Shown here: piece by piece, positions 22,310 through 34,963 of the stretch
Numbering within the stretch: position 1 is the first letter of the stretch
Layout: the number at the start of each line of letters is the position of its first letter
Assembly: GCA_019055375.1 (NCBI GenBank)
Contig: JAHQIW010000218.1
Location: 1 to 64,000, forward strand
From: Parelaphostrongylus tenuis
Lineage: Eukaryota; Nematoda; Chromadorea; Rhabditida; Metastrongylidae
DNA length: 64,000 nucleotides
Direction of reading: 5' to 3'
Translations under genes and position numbers: made by a program
Notes under the pieces: model-generated
Database searches by the model: none
Told to the model about the DNA's origin: nothing
What the model saw: the letters and a program-made list of their open reading frames with translations, nothing else

Positions 22310-24354
22310 ATTTCAATTACCATGAGAAAGCTCAACTTTTGTAAACTCAAAAATGTACTTCGTTTCTTGGAAAGGCATAATAGCGCTGCACCACTAGAAA
22401 AGAGTCGTGTTACCACGCGTATTTTTTGCAGGACAGATCCCTAATATGTCACTAGTCACTGAATATTGTATTTCTGAAAAACTCAAAATGCACTTCTTCT
22501 ATAGAAAGGCCTTCATACAGAGCTGTAACAGGAAGAATAAAATTATGCTCCACTTGCACGCCATCGCGCGTAGTTTATTGGTAGCATAAATCTCGGGAAT
22601 TCCAAAGTTGTTTAGGTTTTTCAGGAAAGCTTTTTACAGCGCTGTAACAAGTAAAAAATTAGGTTTCAAGCGCGGTGCGAGTTAACGCATGCATTTTCGT
22701 TAAATACTTAGAGATTTTTTCCAGTTTAGTGGGTTTTTAGGTTTTTTGGGTTCTAATCGTGGAAAAAACATTACTTTGTAGTATCGTGGCCTCAGCTCTT
22801 ACACTTTGAATTTACATTGCCAAATAAAACCATCTAATATATCGAAGCCTAAAAATTCTAAGCATGTGCATAAAAAGTATTTGAACACGTAAAGGAAATG
22901 TTGAAGTATCAGAGTCATGAGTTTTATCTGAGTTTTCGTCAAATGGAGAAAAAATTCCCAAATTAGGTACCTTTTATTAAGGGACATATGTGAAATGCGT
23001 TGTGCCATCGATCAACCGCCTTGAGCGATGTAATCAAACGGTCTTGTTAGAAAACAGGCACAGTATTATAATCGTCAAAATTTACCCTGTCGATTGATTA
23101 TTAATAATTCGAGGGAAAAGCTATGTCTTACGAGAAACGTGTGAGACAAAATTCTGTTTTTCTGCTACTAAGTTGCAAATGGTCCTTAATAAAAAAATGT
23201 ACTTTCCAGATACCCACAATTTACGTTATCAAGTTATTCTTACTAGTCTTAGGGAAGAGCTCTATTCTGCGAGAAATACGGGCTATAACGCGCCATGCGT
23301 GTGAAACCAACTCTCTTAACAAAGCTTCGGCTGTAAGACGCTTTCTTTCAAAAAACAAATAAATTTTTGAGCTCTCCGAGATTTAAGCTTTTAGATAGTT
23401 AGTAGCAGTCAAAATAAAGTCTTTCTCCAACAAACGCAGCCACTTTCAAAACCTTTTTCAGATTAAAGAAAAATGCCAGAAAAACTGTGGTAATTGCCAA
23501 CTAAAGTAAAAAGAAAAGTCTTTCCGCTTGATATATGACCGAGTAAAATGCAGTAATCTTTGGGCCCAACTTTTCATCAGCTTGCCATTATTGATGAGTT
23601 AGCGTTTAAATCTCGAGCAGTCATGAGGTTCTTAACAAGATTTTGACAGACATTGTTGGGAAAATGTTGGTGTAATAACCTCGTATTTGTTGAAGAAGAA
23701 AGTACTAGGCCAATACAATCCATTGTATATCGAAAGTTATTCTAGAAATTGTTACACATCAACCAGCAGACACTAGATAGTCACTACACTATTCATCCGC
23801 AACAACTGACCATAAGGAGGTCAATTTGACAAAGAATTCAAAATCTTCTAGAAACTTCATGACTGCTCAATAAGAAAATTTCAACTTACTAAACAGTACT
23901 GGATTTAATGGAGTGGTGGAGCTACGAATATTGCAGTAAGCAGTCAGTCAAACAGCTCATAGCCTCACCAAGGAAAGGTCTATATCTGAATTATATTGCA
24001 ACGAATATTTAATGTACAGAAAATTTTTTCTGATAAGATTTTGATTTGATTCAAGTTTATACTAAGCTGTGACGCTTTTCAGGTGATTAGAATCAAAATG
24101 CATTAACTTTGCGCCGTTTATGACTCAGGATCAGCACTATTCTTTTGGATGACCACTTAACACATCTTCTACGTCGATCCCAGCTCTTCTTTCATTCGAT
24201 TTTCGTTTTCTCGCACCCATCGTCTACGAGCCTTTTGCACTGATCAAGTATAGGTTCGACAGCTGCTTGAGACTTTTTTCGCTCCCTTTAAATATGATCA
24301 AAGGCTGGTTGCTGGGCTGACCCCAACTTCCCATCCTCGATCGCGCAGGTGGGT
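22310..24354. other. No recognised gene
   Basis: AT-rich sequence. GCTGTAACAGGAAGAATAAAA near 22,520 and GCGCTGTAACAAGTAAAAAA near 22,633 recall words inside foldback element F2, so old foldback debris is likely. No coding motif seen. Confidence 0.4.
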
Positions 24355-24440
24355 GAAACTTAATGGGGTGCTGTGAGCTCGAACCAGAACCGCGTTCATG
24401 ATGAACGGCATCGCCACTACGCTACCCGCTCGTACCACTA
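24355..24440 (-). repeat. tRNA-like module
   Basis: The minus strand shows GGTAGCGTAGTGGCG (A-box-like) and GGTTCGAGCTC (B-box-like) in tRNA spacing. No clean acceptor stem. Probably a SINE head. Confidence 0.4.
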
Positions 24441-24719
24441 TTCAATGAAATAACGGAAAAAGATGTTTGATAATGCAGAGCAACATATTAGTGATTACGG
24501 AAGTATTAGTGGTCATTGTTACCAATTTATTCTTTCTTGTAATTGACACAGTTGTTAAAAAAAGCTCTATAAACGTTTTGAACAATTTGTATCTAAGCAT
24601 TCAAACGCTTTACTACGAAGTTACAACTAGTGCGTTGCATAAAAGGTTTTCTCCTTTCTCTAATATTTGTATCTTTTTTGTTTGTAAATTTTTTGCGCGA
24701 CCGTTAACACAACTGTGCC

Positions 24720-24935
24720 AAACCCAATACTCCTTGCATTTGATTCGTTTCTTCGCATTTATGCTTGGCAAAGCCTCTAAAGATTTCGCACACTGCTTCG
24801 ATTGTTACATGAGCAGTTCGTCTTCTTTATCACTGTCCTAAAGTGATGGTCGAGACGATTCTCCTGGGAATCTTGGAGGTCGCCGAGCTGGGGCGCACGC
24901 GGGCGTTAAGTTGATTGATTGCAAGAGAGTGTTAT
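24720..24935 (-). mobile_element. SINE family S2, truncated copy
   Basis: Shares the S2 words CTTGCATTTGATTCGTTTC, CTTCGCATTTATGC and, further on, TTGATTGATTGCAAG with copies at 38.9, 43.2 and 54.9 kb. The tRNA-like head is missing here. Confidence 0.6.
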
Positions 24936-25879
24936 AAATTACTTACGAAAATTCGCTAGCATTTTGTAATAAGAGTATTGCATTGTAGCGACTTACCTAT
25001 TCCCGCATTTAGTCAAATATTACATTCTTCGATCGAACAATGTTGTTCTTCATGTGAGAATCTTCTAAGAAATCCTACATATTATGATTTTCGTTAATCT
25101 GATAAGTCTAATTTGCCAACTCTACACTACAAACTCATCAAACCCTTCCGGCCCTCCTCAGCTCTCTCTTTTGAATTACGATCATTACCAATCTTGTTCG
25201 ACTCATAGAAACTATCCTCTATATAATGAAGTACATGGTTTTTTTTGCTAATTGTATATTACCAATGTCTACAACATACCACAGCGCACCGCTATCATAA
25301 TAATGCCTTGTCTTGGCAGAATTCAACTCCTCACTCAGTTTGATAAAGCCTTCGGAATCAGCTACTGGTTTGATAGTGGATGCCGAACCTTTGTCGAGCG
25401 TTTATATTTCCTTCTACCTTGCTGTTTTCCGAATCTTCACTTGACAAATGTGAATGTAAAGCACCTAGGAAAGTGTAGTTTGCTTCTGATGACAAAGGAA
25501 GAAATCTGGGAATAGAACGAAATTTCATATGCTAATCACACTAATCTAAACGAAACAAACGCCTTCAGACATTAAGTGTGAAACTGGACAACAACACTCA
25601 TTTTTATTCCAATTTTTATGGTTGAATCACTAAAGAGTTGGCATACACTCGAAATCACGCTGAATCTCATCGTTACTTTTCGTAGTGTTCCGATCTTCGT
25701 TATAAGGGTCGAAACGGGACGAATACGTAAGCTATTTTGAAATACAAAGACAAAATTCAACGAGTTAATTTAGATTTGGAAAAGTTTTTTTTCTAGAGCA
25801 TTACGTGGAATATGTGGAACATACGTTTGGATAAATTCAAACAAGAAACGCAGTAGCATAGCAGGATGAATAAGGTAGT
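24936..25879. other. No recognised feature
   Basis: Unassigned sequence with short open frames only. Confidence 0.4.
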
Positions 25880-26100
25880 GTTGAGCGGTGGTTAGGTGGT
25901 ACTGTAAAGCTCACCTGATCGGTCTTAAGTTCAATTCCGCGTAGAAGGTAATCAACCTCTCTGTCTTGCCTGAGTTACCAAACTAGTAATTTGATTATCT
26001 AAACAATAAAGGACATGCATTCGACCTCAGCTGTGTGTAATGAGAATGACAGCTCATCGCTTATCCTTGATGGTCAACACTGAAGACTGATCCTCCTTCT
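25880..26100 (+). mobile_element. tRNA-derived SINE, plus strand
   Basis: A tRNA-like head (GCGGTGGTTAGGTGG as A-box, AAGTTCAATTCC as B-box) is followed by a body with GCATTCGACCTCAGCTG and TTATCCTTGATGGTCAACAC. The body recalls the S1 tail read on the other strand (GCATTCGACTCC, GATAAAGG, TTGATCAA). Confidence 0.55.
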
Positions 26101-29100
26101 TACCTTCCACCCATTGCTGTTGGCACTTGCGAAAAGATTCTTCATTTTTGTTACACAACATGCTTTTTCGTCGGAATGAATGTGATGAGTTGTTTTTGAG
26201 ACTAGCAAACAAATATCAAACGTTTGATGATTATTTTTCAACGTAACATGTACTCAGATACATAACGACTTTCGTTGTCCTCAAAAGATTTCCAGTCTTT
26301 CAAAACCCTTTCTACGCTCTCTTTAGAATCGACTCCCTATAGTAATCTACTTAATGTTATTTGTTGCTTTTAGTCCGGCGGAGCCATAATTTGCACTTAC
26401 AATCAAATTATTCCGTCATCTGCTCTACTCTTTATCTCAGAAGACGCTTATGATCAGCTAAATCTTTTTCATTTCATTCATTCGCACACTTTGACAATAA
26501 GATGTCACATTTTTATGCTCAAAAAGAAAAACAAAATCTCTTTGATAGAATAAGTGAAGCTGATAGAACTGCTAACTAAATGAACCAATAATTCAACCAG
26601 AATAAACAGACACAATTATTCGCAAGACTGATTTAGTAAGAAACGATAACATTCACTGATAGGGGAAATCAAATTAGCTCATTAATGATGAGCGTAGGAG
26701 ACGCAATGATGAGGTAGCGTGAATACATGCAACCCTTGATCGACATTGCTTTAGGTCAACTTTTCTTCTTATTTCTTCGTAGTCGACAAATAAGTACCAA
26801 ATTCGGTTCTTAAAATGATTCACAAAGGATAGCGACTGGAGTCGTACTAGGATTCCAGAGAGAATTGACGCAATCAACAATACTCATAAAAGAAAACGAC
26901 CTTTTCAAGCAGCAACCAACTCGAATGAGCGTGGAAATTATGGATGCGAGGAAGCTAACTGAAGGAAAGAAGTTTTCAGATGCACAGTATTTTCCATCCG
27001 ATTACGTGAATGAAGTAAGCATGAATAAATGACAAAATTCAAAGAATGTGTTAGTAATACCAGAGATGGAGGCTAACTGTGCATTTCATTTATCGAACCC
27101 AGCGCATCTATTAAATCCATATTCAGCACCTAGAGTAATAGACTTTGTAGATCTAATTGATGAAGCAATTTATCATAACAACGGATCTTCCTCATGCAGA
27201 TACGGAAAGTTCAAAAGAGCGAGACTATTGATGAGTGAACCTTTCATCAGGCTTGCCTACCTGCTTGAATTCTAATTGATTACAATGAACATATTGAGGA
27301 TATGTCAATCGGTTCATCGCATAGTGTTGGTCTGCCCCTAACCCGTTCGGTACGACGTGTTTCATACAGAAAACACTTACCGTCACTCCGCGCAGTGGGC
27401 AGCAGAGGGCGGTTGCGCGCAGTTTGCATTGGCTTGTGTTCCAGTGAGAATATGGGAGTACTTTTTTTTGGTGAATTGAGCTTCTGCGAAGATACTGTTG
27501 TAATTAAATGATGGAGCACCACAAAAGAAGTTTTCTTGTATAAAGAGCGCCCATGTGTCGAAAAATCTATGTTTCGCAGAGAATTCTGAACCTTCTAGGA
27601 AGAAGCACATTTCCCACTGTTATTGAACATTTTTTCTTTCTTTACTTATGCTTCTGAAATCAGTCGATAGCTCAAAAGATGATGATTACTACATTAGTGT
27701 TTAGCCAGATTAGCCTTGATGGTGCTTGCCATTTTTGATATTGAGGGGTACTTCTCTATGAATATTGCACATTCGTGACCCTGACCATTATTTATTTGCC
27801 CAAAATTTTTGTTCAACAATCGAATATTTTGTGCAACCGATGTCAAGTCAACGAAAATTTCTTTTATTCATACGCTATCACCGATGATCAATTTACTCTT
27901 GCTGCGTTTGTACTTCAAACAATCACGTAGTACTTTCTGCTTTTTCCACATATTAGTAGTCATTCGATAGCACAAGAAGAAAAGATATTAATGGTAAGTT
28001 TGGTTTTCGGGACGGCCGTCTCAGTGTTCACTACCAACGAGGAAAAAATCGTCTCGTTTTTGGTGTAGCCAACCCCTTGCTTCAACTTCACAGCTGGTTT
28101 TGTTAGCAGTTATAAAGTTGAATAACGAGGTTTGGATGACTTTTGTTTCAAGTGTTTTCTTAAGACCACTGCTCAAACTTCAATATGCCTTTATGAGGTT
28201 TGGATGATTCGTCACGAATAGAGAACATATTGCCGATTAGGCTTCTATGAAGATATTTTATTAACAAATACGTACATGTTTCCTGATAAACAATACTTTT
28301 CAATAGGAGAACGATATCCATAAGAAGTAACGAATTTCCAACTCTTATTGCTCACTCATGTCGTCTATCTTGTGAAAGTGAAACCGTCCTTTCCCACTCA
28401 TCATTCTTTTAATTAGCGAAGATCTTTGTCTGCTCTACAATCAGCTTCGAAATATTGGGAATGTGCATTTCGTAGAGGTTTATTGCTTACGTGCATCTGA
28501 GCATCACGTCGTCTCGAACACTTCTCAACCATTAAAGGGGTGGAGGTAGGATTCTGGATAACGACATCTTTGTCCACTTCAATTTTCTCTTCATCGGTGC
28601 TCTCTAGATCGTATCAGGCATGATGAAGTACAATATTGGCTCCAGTTTTCACCCTCTTCGGAGCCTGGGAAGGTCAAGAAACCCGCAATCTGCTCAGTTG
28701 ACCACTTCAGAAATTGGACCTCCGAAGAGAGTGGATGCCGACTGAGCAAAGTGCGTAGTGTGGAATACATCTTTTGTGAAAGTACACAATTTACACAGTC
28801 TAGTCCTAAAGTTTTTTGTTGTTTGTGACCATTTGATTGGAATATTCATTTAGGTAGCTTCTTCTCACATTTAGTACGACCAGCAGCTTTAGAAAAGTCT
28901 GCAAAACTTTGACCCTTCTTTCAGACAACTGCTTGGTATAATTGGAAGAGGATACCCATTAGAAGCAGTTGAGTGGACAACACGGTCTCCGATCTGTGTT
29001 CCTCTGATTTGTCAGCACTTGGTCAGATTGAAGTTATTTGGTGAGGTGGAAAGTGGACAGGATGTAGTCATCCCTTTACGACATTCAACCATAAGGAAAT

Positions 29101-30429
29101 ACGAAAAGCCCATGAATTTCAGTGCGAATGGCCAGTAGTAAAGGTTGCAAGAATACTTAATGTTTATATAAAGTGGAAGGAGATGATATAAAGTGATACC
29201 TGTGGAACGATAGAAAAAAAGCTTTTTATAGATTTCTACGAAAGTCCCAACTTCCGAAATAACAAGATATCGAAAATTATCAAGAATTGTCCATGAAGTG
29301 GCATTGTATGCAGTGAGAATGACCATCTATCCTAAAATTTTTCATATCTTTTGATTTACAATTATCGTGGTAACTATTGTCCATCATAAGGAATGAAAGC
29401 ATGCAAAAAATGAAATGTTAACATTCTAGTATTCGATCCCACAAGTGCGATATAGTGATGTAATTGATTATTTGACAGTTTATTCATTGTTCCGTGAATT
29501 ATGGAGCAAATTTTTGTTGGAATACGAAATAGAAGACAACTGTGATTGGTAATGATTATGAATGAGATAGCGTCAAAGTAATCATTAACAGTTTGAAGTA
29601 CAACCTTTTCGCAGAAACCTAGTTTTCTCTCGAAAAATGCGGGGCTCAACGCAAAAGCATTGATGTTGTCTTTACTACACATACCTTTCTGAAGTCTCCT
29701 CTATCATATTTTACCACTTGTTGCCGATAAACTTTTCTTCAGTGATGATAAAAATCTAAATTTTACTAGAATCAACTACAACGTTCTTAGAGCTCCCAGT
29801 CGCCGCCTGCACAACAAGTCGACGTCGTACTGGACAGGGTGTTGATTGTCGCCTACTTACAGAAAATTCTCCTCCCTCTCCCCCCACCCATGCAGTGCAC
29901 AGTGTAGCTGTACTTTGTAATTATTATAGGCTCAGCGATCACCACTATTTTATCATTTTTAAAATTCAGTAACCGCAGGAACTTTTGGAATTCAGGGCAC
30001 GAAACTGTGAAACTTCCATGCAGTAACTAATTGTAAATCATCGGTGCCATCACGGGATTGTCACTTGTTGTCGTTAAAAGACCCATTAGCAAACTTTAAC
30101 ACTTTTGAGACATTGTACAGCTTTTTGAGTATGCGTGTTTTCGCTCGTTTCGAGCAGTGTGATTGATTATGTATTAGCTTCTAGAACACAGCATCATATT
30201 GTGACTCGTCAATGGAGGAGTTAGTGCGCTGTACCACCGAATATCACTTCACAGCGAGAGAGTATTGCTTTTGAAAAGAATTGAGTAGCCTAGACGAATT
30301 TTTCTATATAGCCGTTTTTGAGTATTAAAAAAAACTAAGAAAAAACTAAGAAGTAGACATCGTAATGCTATAAAATGAGAACTCCATCAAATGTTGACAT
30401 TGTTTTTTGCACAGTGCATTCGCACTCCA
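26101..30429. other. No recognised gene; fragment of hammerhead repeat near 28,140-28,195
   Basis: GTTTTCTTAAGACCACTGCTC and CAATATGCC near 28,150 match one end of the 317-bp unit. The frames at 29,012-29,326 and 29,374-29,682 (minus, about 100 codons each) have no motif I recognise. The GC-richer patch at 27,300-27,450 is also unassigned. Confidence 0.4.
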
Positions 30430-30671
30430 ATGGCACGTCATAGCGGCACTCCAGCAGAGAGTGGTCATCATCCCGAACAAGGTGATGAAAAGTCTCAGGA
30501 ACACCCACTCACCAGCCTGTGAATATCCTCGTAAACTACTTTGGAGAAGATTTACATCCTTGGATTGTCAAAAGAATTTTAGAAAACCGAAAGTTTTCAG
30601 TTCATGTTTTTCTCGGGCAAGTCTGGTCCAATCTCCCGATTCCGAAGGGACGGGAAGATTCGTTTGTCTAA
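30430..30671 (+). pseudogene. Coding-like stretch with one apparent frameshift
   Basis: From the ATG at 30,430 one frame reads a polar Pro/Ser/Glu/His-rich peptide up to a stop near 30,521. A second frame, open from about 30,490, continues with VNILVNYFGEDLHPWIVKR and later VHVFLGQVWSNLPIPKG, ending at TAA 30,669-30,671. Each half reads like protein, and a single-base shift joins them. An alternative is an exon starting at the acceptor-like CTCACCAG near 30,518. I do not recognise the family, and the evidence is composition only. Confidence 0.3.
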
Positions 30672-31317
30672 AACGGATATATTCACAACCCTGAGCTAAT
30701 TGTAGGACATCTCTACTACTGGTAACTGCACCTTCTGAAGCAGAAAAAACCCATGTTGGCTAAGAGATGAGTTTTGAAAATAGCTGTTAGGGCAACGATG
30801 TTAGCATGCAAAATAGGTACCCATGTAATTTAATCCGTTACGAACATGGAGCGCGAGCATGCGGCTCACATAAGTTTGCCTTTCGTTGGTCGCGTGTATT
30901 TTCATGAGCGAATCACTTCAAAACTTCATAGTCCCCGAAAATAAGGTACTCTATTCGATTTTTTGTGAGTAAATAATTTGAGTTTCAGCAATTTTTACAT
31001 ATGAGAAGATCAAAGAATAAAAATCAAGGTAATATAGGGTTTCAACGAGAAAATGCAGTAAAATACATTATGAAAGATTAAAAACATCGTAAAATACAGT
31101 CAACATTAGACATAAAGCAAAAATTTTCAGCGGGCTTACCCCAGCATGTGGCGCATGCCATTACAAAAATGTTGCTCAAGCTGGTATACTCATTTAGCAT
31201 GGGTCTCATGCATCATTCTCTTGATCAGAGTTCTTCAGCTGCGAGATCATCAACACGCATAATGTCATCGTCGACGACAAATGCCTCTACCGCGACTTCA
31301 GATATTTGAACATTTTC
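30672..31317. other. No recognised feature
   Basis: AT-rich sequence, nothing assigned. Confidence 0.4.
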
Positions 31318-31470
31318 TCCTATAATCACCTGTATCACTGTCATCCCGTTGATCGTCGAGTGAATCGAGCCATCGGGTCGGTGGTCTTCGTGGAGCGCTT
31401 AATATCCCGAGAAATCCATTCGGTAACGGCTCTCGTCCATCGTTGTCGCCTGTAATCGTCTATCAAAACC
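31318..31470 (-). pseudogene. RTE retrotransposon 3'-end scrap
   Basis: The minus strand reads RQRWTRAVTEWISRDIKRS, which matches the C-terminal signature W[TK][RK]AV[TS][ED]WI..DIKR of RTE-type elements and of the larger RTE remnant at 61 kb (WTKAVSDWIRQDIKRSAERP). After a short deletion it runs into GATCAACGGGATGACAGTG, the same kind of 3' end as the 61-kb element. Only the extreme 3' part survives. Confidence 0.75.
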
Positions 31471-33235
31471 TGACAAAAACTATTGTCGACCAAGTGTGAG
31501 TTCATTACGCTCCGTGAGGTTCTCGCTGTTTTAAAGACGTCCCATTTAATGTCGTTCAAGACCATTTAAATATTTCAGCGAACTAATTTAAGGTAGCTTC
31601 GGTGCCTCAATATACATTGAATCGGTCGACTGGCGACAGCGAAAGGTTTCTGTGTAAAGTTGAAAAGTGAGCACTGAAAAATTGAGACAGTTCTCTAATC
31701 GTGTAAAGAGAAAATGTTCATCATCAATGTGAAGAATAGAGTCGATACGGTTGTTGGTTCATGACTATCACTACGCAGTTAACGTGACTCGCAGATTCAC
31801 TTCTCATAAACCATCTATGCAGCAATCTATAGATTAGGGAATTTCTGGTGGATATTACTAAAATATAATCATTTGAAGGAGTGGAGTAGTTGCAACATTT
31901 AGCCATCAGATGACAGAATATCCAGGAAATGACTTGAAAGAATGTGGCACACAAGAACTGTGCTGTTTCGGTCTTCAATGTGGTCTTCAGATTTCCTCTA
32001 TGCACCGCGCAACTTTCCCAGAAAAGGACAATCAAAAACACTTCTATCACTAATGGATTGTGTTAAAGCAGCACTAATTGCCAATCATTCATAGATGCTT
32101 ATTGCCCCGCCTTTCTTCGTCTTTATGGAAAGTTTGATTGCCTGATTTTGAGTAAATGTAAAGTGACGTAAGGAAAAAATTGTGTCATGAACATATACAG
32201 ATTTTCTTCCTACTCGATTAAAACAAGCTGTGATGCATGTGGCGTAGTGAAGAGAAGAGGCTTGCCATGTACGAAGTCGGCCAAAAGTACTTGCAATTTT
32301 AGATGTCTGGAAGGGAAATTCCAATTCTAACTTGCTTGAATGGCCAACGATCGTAAAATGGTCGTCGTTGAGCTTTACTGCAACATCTCGTGTGGTCTTA
32401 AAAAATCAGCTTCGTTAGCTGCTTCCAATCTTTTCTTTTTTTTCAATATTCCTGTCCCTCAAGGCTTTTGTTTTCCACGTAATTTCTTGAGTGGCCACTC
32501 CACCGTACATTCATAAGCACTTCTAGGGTCAATTTGCGACCCGTTTTGGTAAGAATTTCTCAGATTTTCTTAATGTTTAACATCGTTTTCATAGCTTAAA
32601 AGAAGTAAAAATAAATTTCAAGCGATACTATCAACAAAACAGGGGTTTTTGAGTATCAGAATGATGTATAACATAATCATAGTAATCTAAGAGGAGATTA
32701 GAGTGAAAAAGAGTCAAAACACGCTTTGTGAAGTTGTAACCATCTTTGTAGTAGCTTGGTATAAATTGTCTGTAGTTCTATTCCGCGCCACAGGTACTCC
32801 CGTAGGGTCGGAGTATCGACACAAAATTTGTTTCCGACGATAAATCTTAATTCTGTAGTTTGCTGCGTGTTTGAAGGTCATTGTATAGGCCAAATTTAAA
32901 TTAATTCACCATAAAAAGACATAGTTCTTGGCGTTGATCAATCTTTGAATACACGTTGTGCATCCGACTTCATTACGCGTTAGAAGTGAATGAATTCATA
33001 TCTGAACAGATGAATGACTTTCTATAGTCCAAGGACGCATCATGGCATTATTTCTCCTTCCCATGCAAGTCCTGCTCAGCGAGGCTTATTTTAACAGCAT
33101 GGAAGCCTTGATAAGGTCAAAATGCGGAATGAAGCAGGCAACGGTCAATCTACGGCAAACGCTTTCTGATTTAATTCAAAAGTTCGACTATCTCCAAACC
33201 TCGGCATGATTGAAAAATTGCAATATTCCTCACAA
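31471..33235. other. No recognised gene; SINE tail near 32,920-33,000
   Basis: Unassigned sequence. TTGGCGTTGATCAATC..TGCATCCGACTT near 32,930 is an S1 SINE tail. Frames of 79-108 codons on the minus strand (31,724-32,324) carry no motif I recognise. Confidence 0.4.
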
Positions 33236-33302
33236 ACTGCAACTTTCTTTATTCAAAGCTTGCACGAGGTTGGTATTTTCATTCTTGTCCTCAAAACTCG
33301 AT

Positions 33303-33338
33303 GGTTAACGTTTCGGCAGTAACTCCTTCGTCGTAGCC
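33303..33338 (-). ncRNA. Mutated hammerhead motif in Penelope arm
   Basis: Minus strand: GGCT, ACGACGA in place of CTGACGA, a helix II segment, GAAA, CGTT, AACC. Position and flanks are homologous to the intact motif at 19,436-19,473, but C3, U4 and the helix I partner are changed. Inactive by expectation. Confidence 0.55.
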
Positions 33339-33377
33339 AAGACGTCTATATCTGATTGTTCGGTTAATTGAAATTCA

Positions 33378-33788
33378 TTTATTTGACCGCCTATTGCGGT
33401 GTTATAGTCTTACAGTATACCCAATAATGTGGAGTGCTGTGCAGGAACGTTAGCGTCAGCCGTGATTCGAACCCAGATCTCATTATTTCTGGAAGCGTAC
33501 GCTAACCGTTGCACCACAGAAGCTCGTTTTGCACAGCACTCTTTTTACGTTATAACGATATTATCGATACTCAATATCTGTCACATAAGTAGATTCAATG
33601 CCGATAGCGACTGCCCCGCCAGACCGTCAACGGTTGGCTGTTGACAGATAACGCGTTATAGCGTAAAAAGAGTGCTGTGGCAAGATGAGTGTCGGTGGTG
33701 CAACGGTTAGCATAATCTCGCGAAAATAATGAGATCTGGGTTCGAATCCAGGCTAACACAAGACTTTTGCACAACACTCCACATTAAT
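33378..33788. mobile_element. tRNA-like foldback element T2
   Basis: Same layout as T1: TATTTGACCGCC end, CAATAATGTGGAGTGCTGTG, a tRNA-like module on the minus strand, an inner spacer with CAATATCTGTCA, the inverted CTGTTGACAGATAACGCG, and a second tRNA-like module at 33,689-33,759. The B-boxes GGGTTCGAATC (right) and GATTCGAACCC (left, inverted) are intact. It is nested in the Penelope arm. Confidence 0.8.
33689..33759 (+). repeat. tRNA-like module, right arm of T2
   Basis: A-box TGGTGCAACGG and B-box GGTTCGAATCC are perfect to consensus. The acceptor stem pairs only partly and the anticodon stem is disrupted, so it is a tRNA-derived transposon part, not a tRNA gene. Confidence 0.55.
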
Positions 33789-33854
33789 CAGTTAATATTT
33801 TACAAGCGTCAAAAATCTAATATAAAATAAATCTCAGTATGTCTGATAGTCATT

Positions 33855-34040
33855 TTTTGAGCCACGCATGTCAGTGGTCTGTTAAAGAGGGCTGACTCAC
33901 AGAGCCCGATACACGTGTTTCGATGTTGCGATCCCGTCAGTCGGGCCACCACTGACATGCGTGGCTCAAAAATGATTATCAGGCATATTGAAATTTGAGC
34001 TGTGATCTTAAGAAAACACTCGAAACGAAAGAAGAGAAAT
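33855..34040. repeat. Truncated hammerhead repeat, 317-bp family, nested
   Basis: TGAGCCACGCATGTCAGTGG begins a minus-strand unit that is cut right after its ribozyme. It is joined to an inverted piece (CATGCGTGGCTCAAAAATG onwards to AAAACACTCGAAACG). The insertion interrupts the Penelope arm. Confidence 0.8.
33904..33946 (-). ncRNA. Hammerhead motif with A9 changed
   Basis: Helix I (GCCCGA with TCGGGC) and helix III ACACGTGT are perfect and GAAA is intact. The first box reads CTGACGG, losing A9, and helix II carries a mismatch. Probably inactive. Confidence 0.65.
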
Positions 34041-34138
34041 CAACAGTCTAGTCATTCTGAAAAAACCTACCTTATTTGGTTTTTAAATGCGGTCACCGGC
34101 CTGGTGTGACACAGTTTACAAAAAAAACAGCACTCAGA

Positions 34139-34795
34139 CTAGAAGATAAATCTAAGATAAGGTGTCATGTCACTTGTTATGTTCAGGCATTCTAGCCTTT
34201 TATTCATTTCTGATCTTTTGCGATTTATCTGAAAGACCTCAAGGGTTTATCGCACCGATATTCTTGAGTCCTGCCCTAGTGTTCTCACTACACCATCAAA
34301 GTCCGTAACGTTATTTTTCCACTATGTGTGCCCCCAAAGGCTTTCTTGTTTAGCTGTTGTCTTTCCTATCTAAGTGTTCTTTGACGCGAATCCAAAGTGG
34401 TCTTCCTGTCTCGCCAATGTATTCTTCACCGTATGTTGTGCACGAGATCAACTATATTGTACCCGAACTTATTCAATCTCCTTATCTACCATAGCGGCAT
34501 GCTTTACAGTTGCCAATCCTACATAAACGGTCGTACAAGCCGATTCGAACCAGGTGGCGATGTAAGTTATTAGGAGAAATTTCTATGATTTTTACGGAGT
34601 TTCAAGACCACTATTACTTGGACATCTTTTTATAACTGCGCTTATTTCATTCGCTATAAAAGGTGGTTTCAAAAGTATCCTTTCGTTTAGGTGTGAAACA
34701 ATATCGTTCTCGTTATTATTGTTGTGGGGCGTAACTCTCCTCATTGACCAAACTTCAGTGGCTGCTCTTTCGTAGCCAATTGAAATGGCTATCAT
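34139..34795 (-). pseudogene. Penelope reverse transcriptase end and GIY-YIG endonuclease remnant
   Basis: Reading down the minus strand: ERILLKPPFIANEISAVIKR (34,592-34,795) corresponds to the region between reverse transcriptase and endonuclease. NNLHRHLVRIGLYDRLCR with IGNCKACRYG gives the cysteine-rich linker. CTTYGEEYIGETGRPLWIRV then KEHL is the GIY-YIG endonuclease, with the Y..(E)YIG core and the Arg of GRPL (about 34,340-34,470). The tail ends ECLNITSDMTPYL before a stop at 34,139-34,141. Several stops and frame changes break it. The reverse transcriptase core with its YADD motif is missing. Without an intact frame it is a dead copy; this class of enzyme nicks DNA for target-primed insertion. 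Confidence 0.85.
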
Positions 34796-34963
34796 TCATC
34801 CTTTCTCTTCTCACTCCCCGTGCAAACACTTGTAGCCGTTCGATACATGTTCCGAACGAGCACTGTTTTCGTGTGTGAGGGGTGGGAAGAAAGAAAGTGC
34901 ATATGTTCTTAATACTTGGTTTCATTTATCTTATGCTCTTATCACTTGGTACAAAACATCAAA

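Noticed and set aside
24467..24841. 124-codon open frame, hydrophobic start, serine-rich end
   Set aside because: Its second half is SINE family S2 sequence shared with four other loci, and the first half is T-rich chance sequence.
29012..29682. Two adjacent minus-strand frames of about 100 codons as a chemoreceptor gene
   Set aside because: No seven-helix pattern or chemoreceptor signature could be found, and no splice sites join them convincingly.
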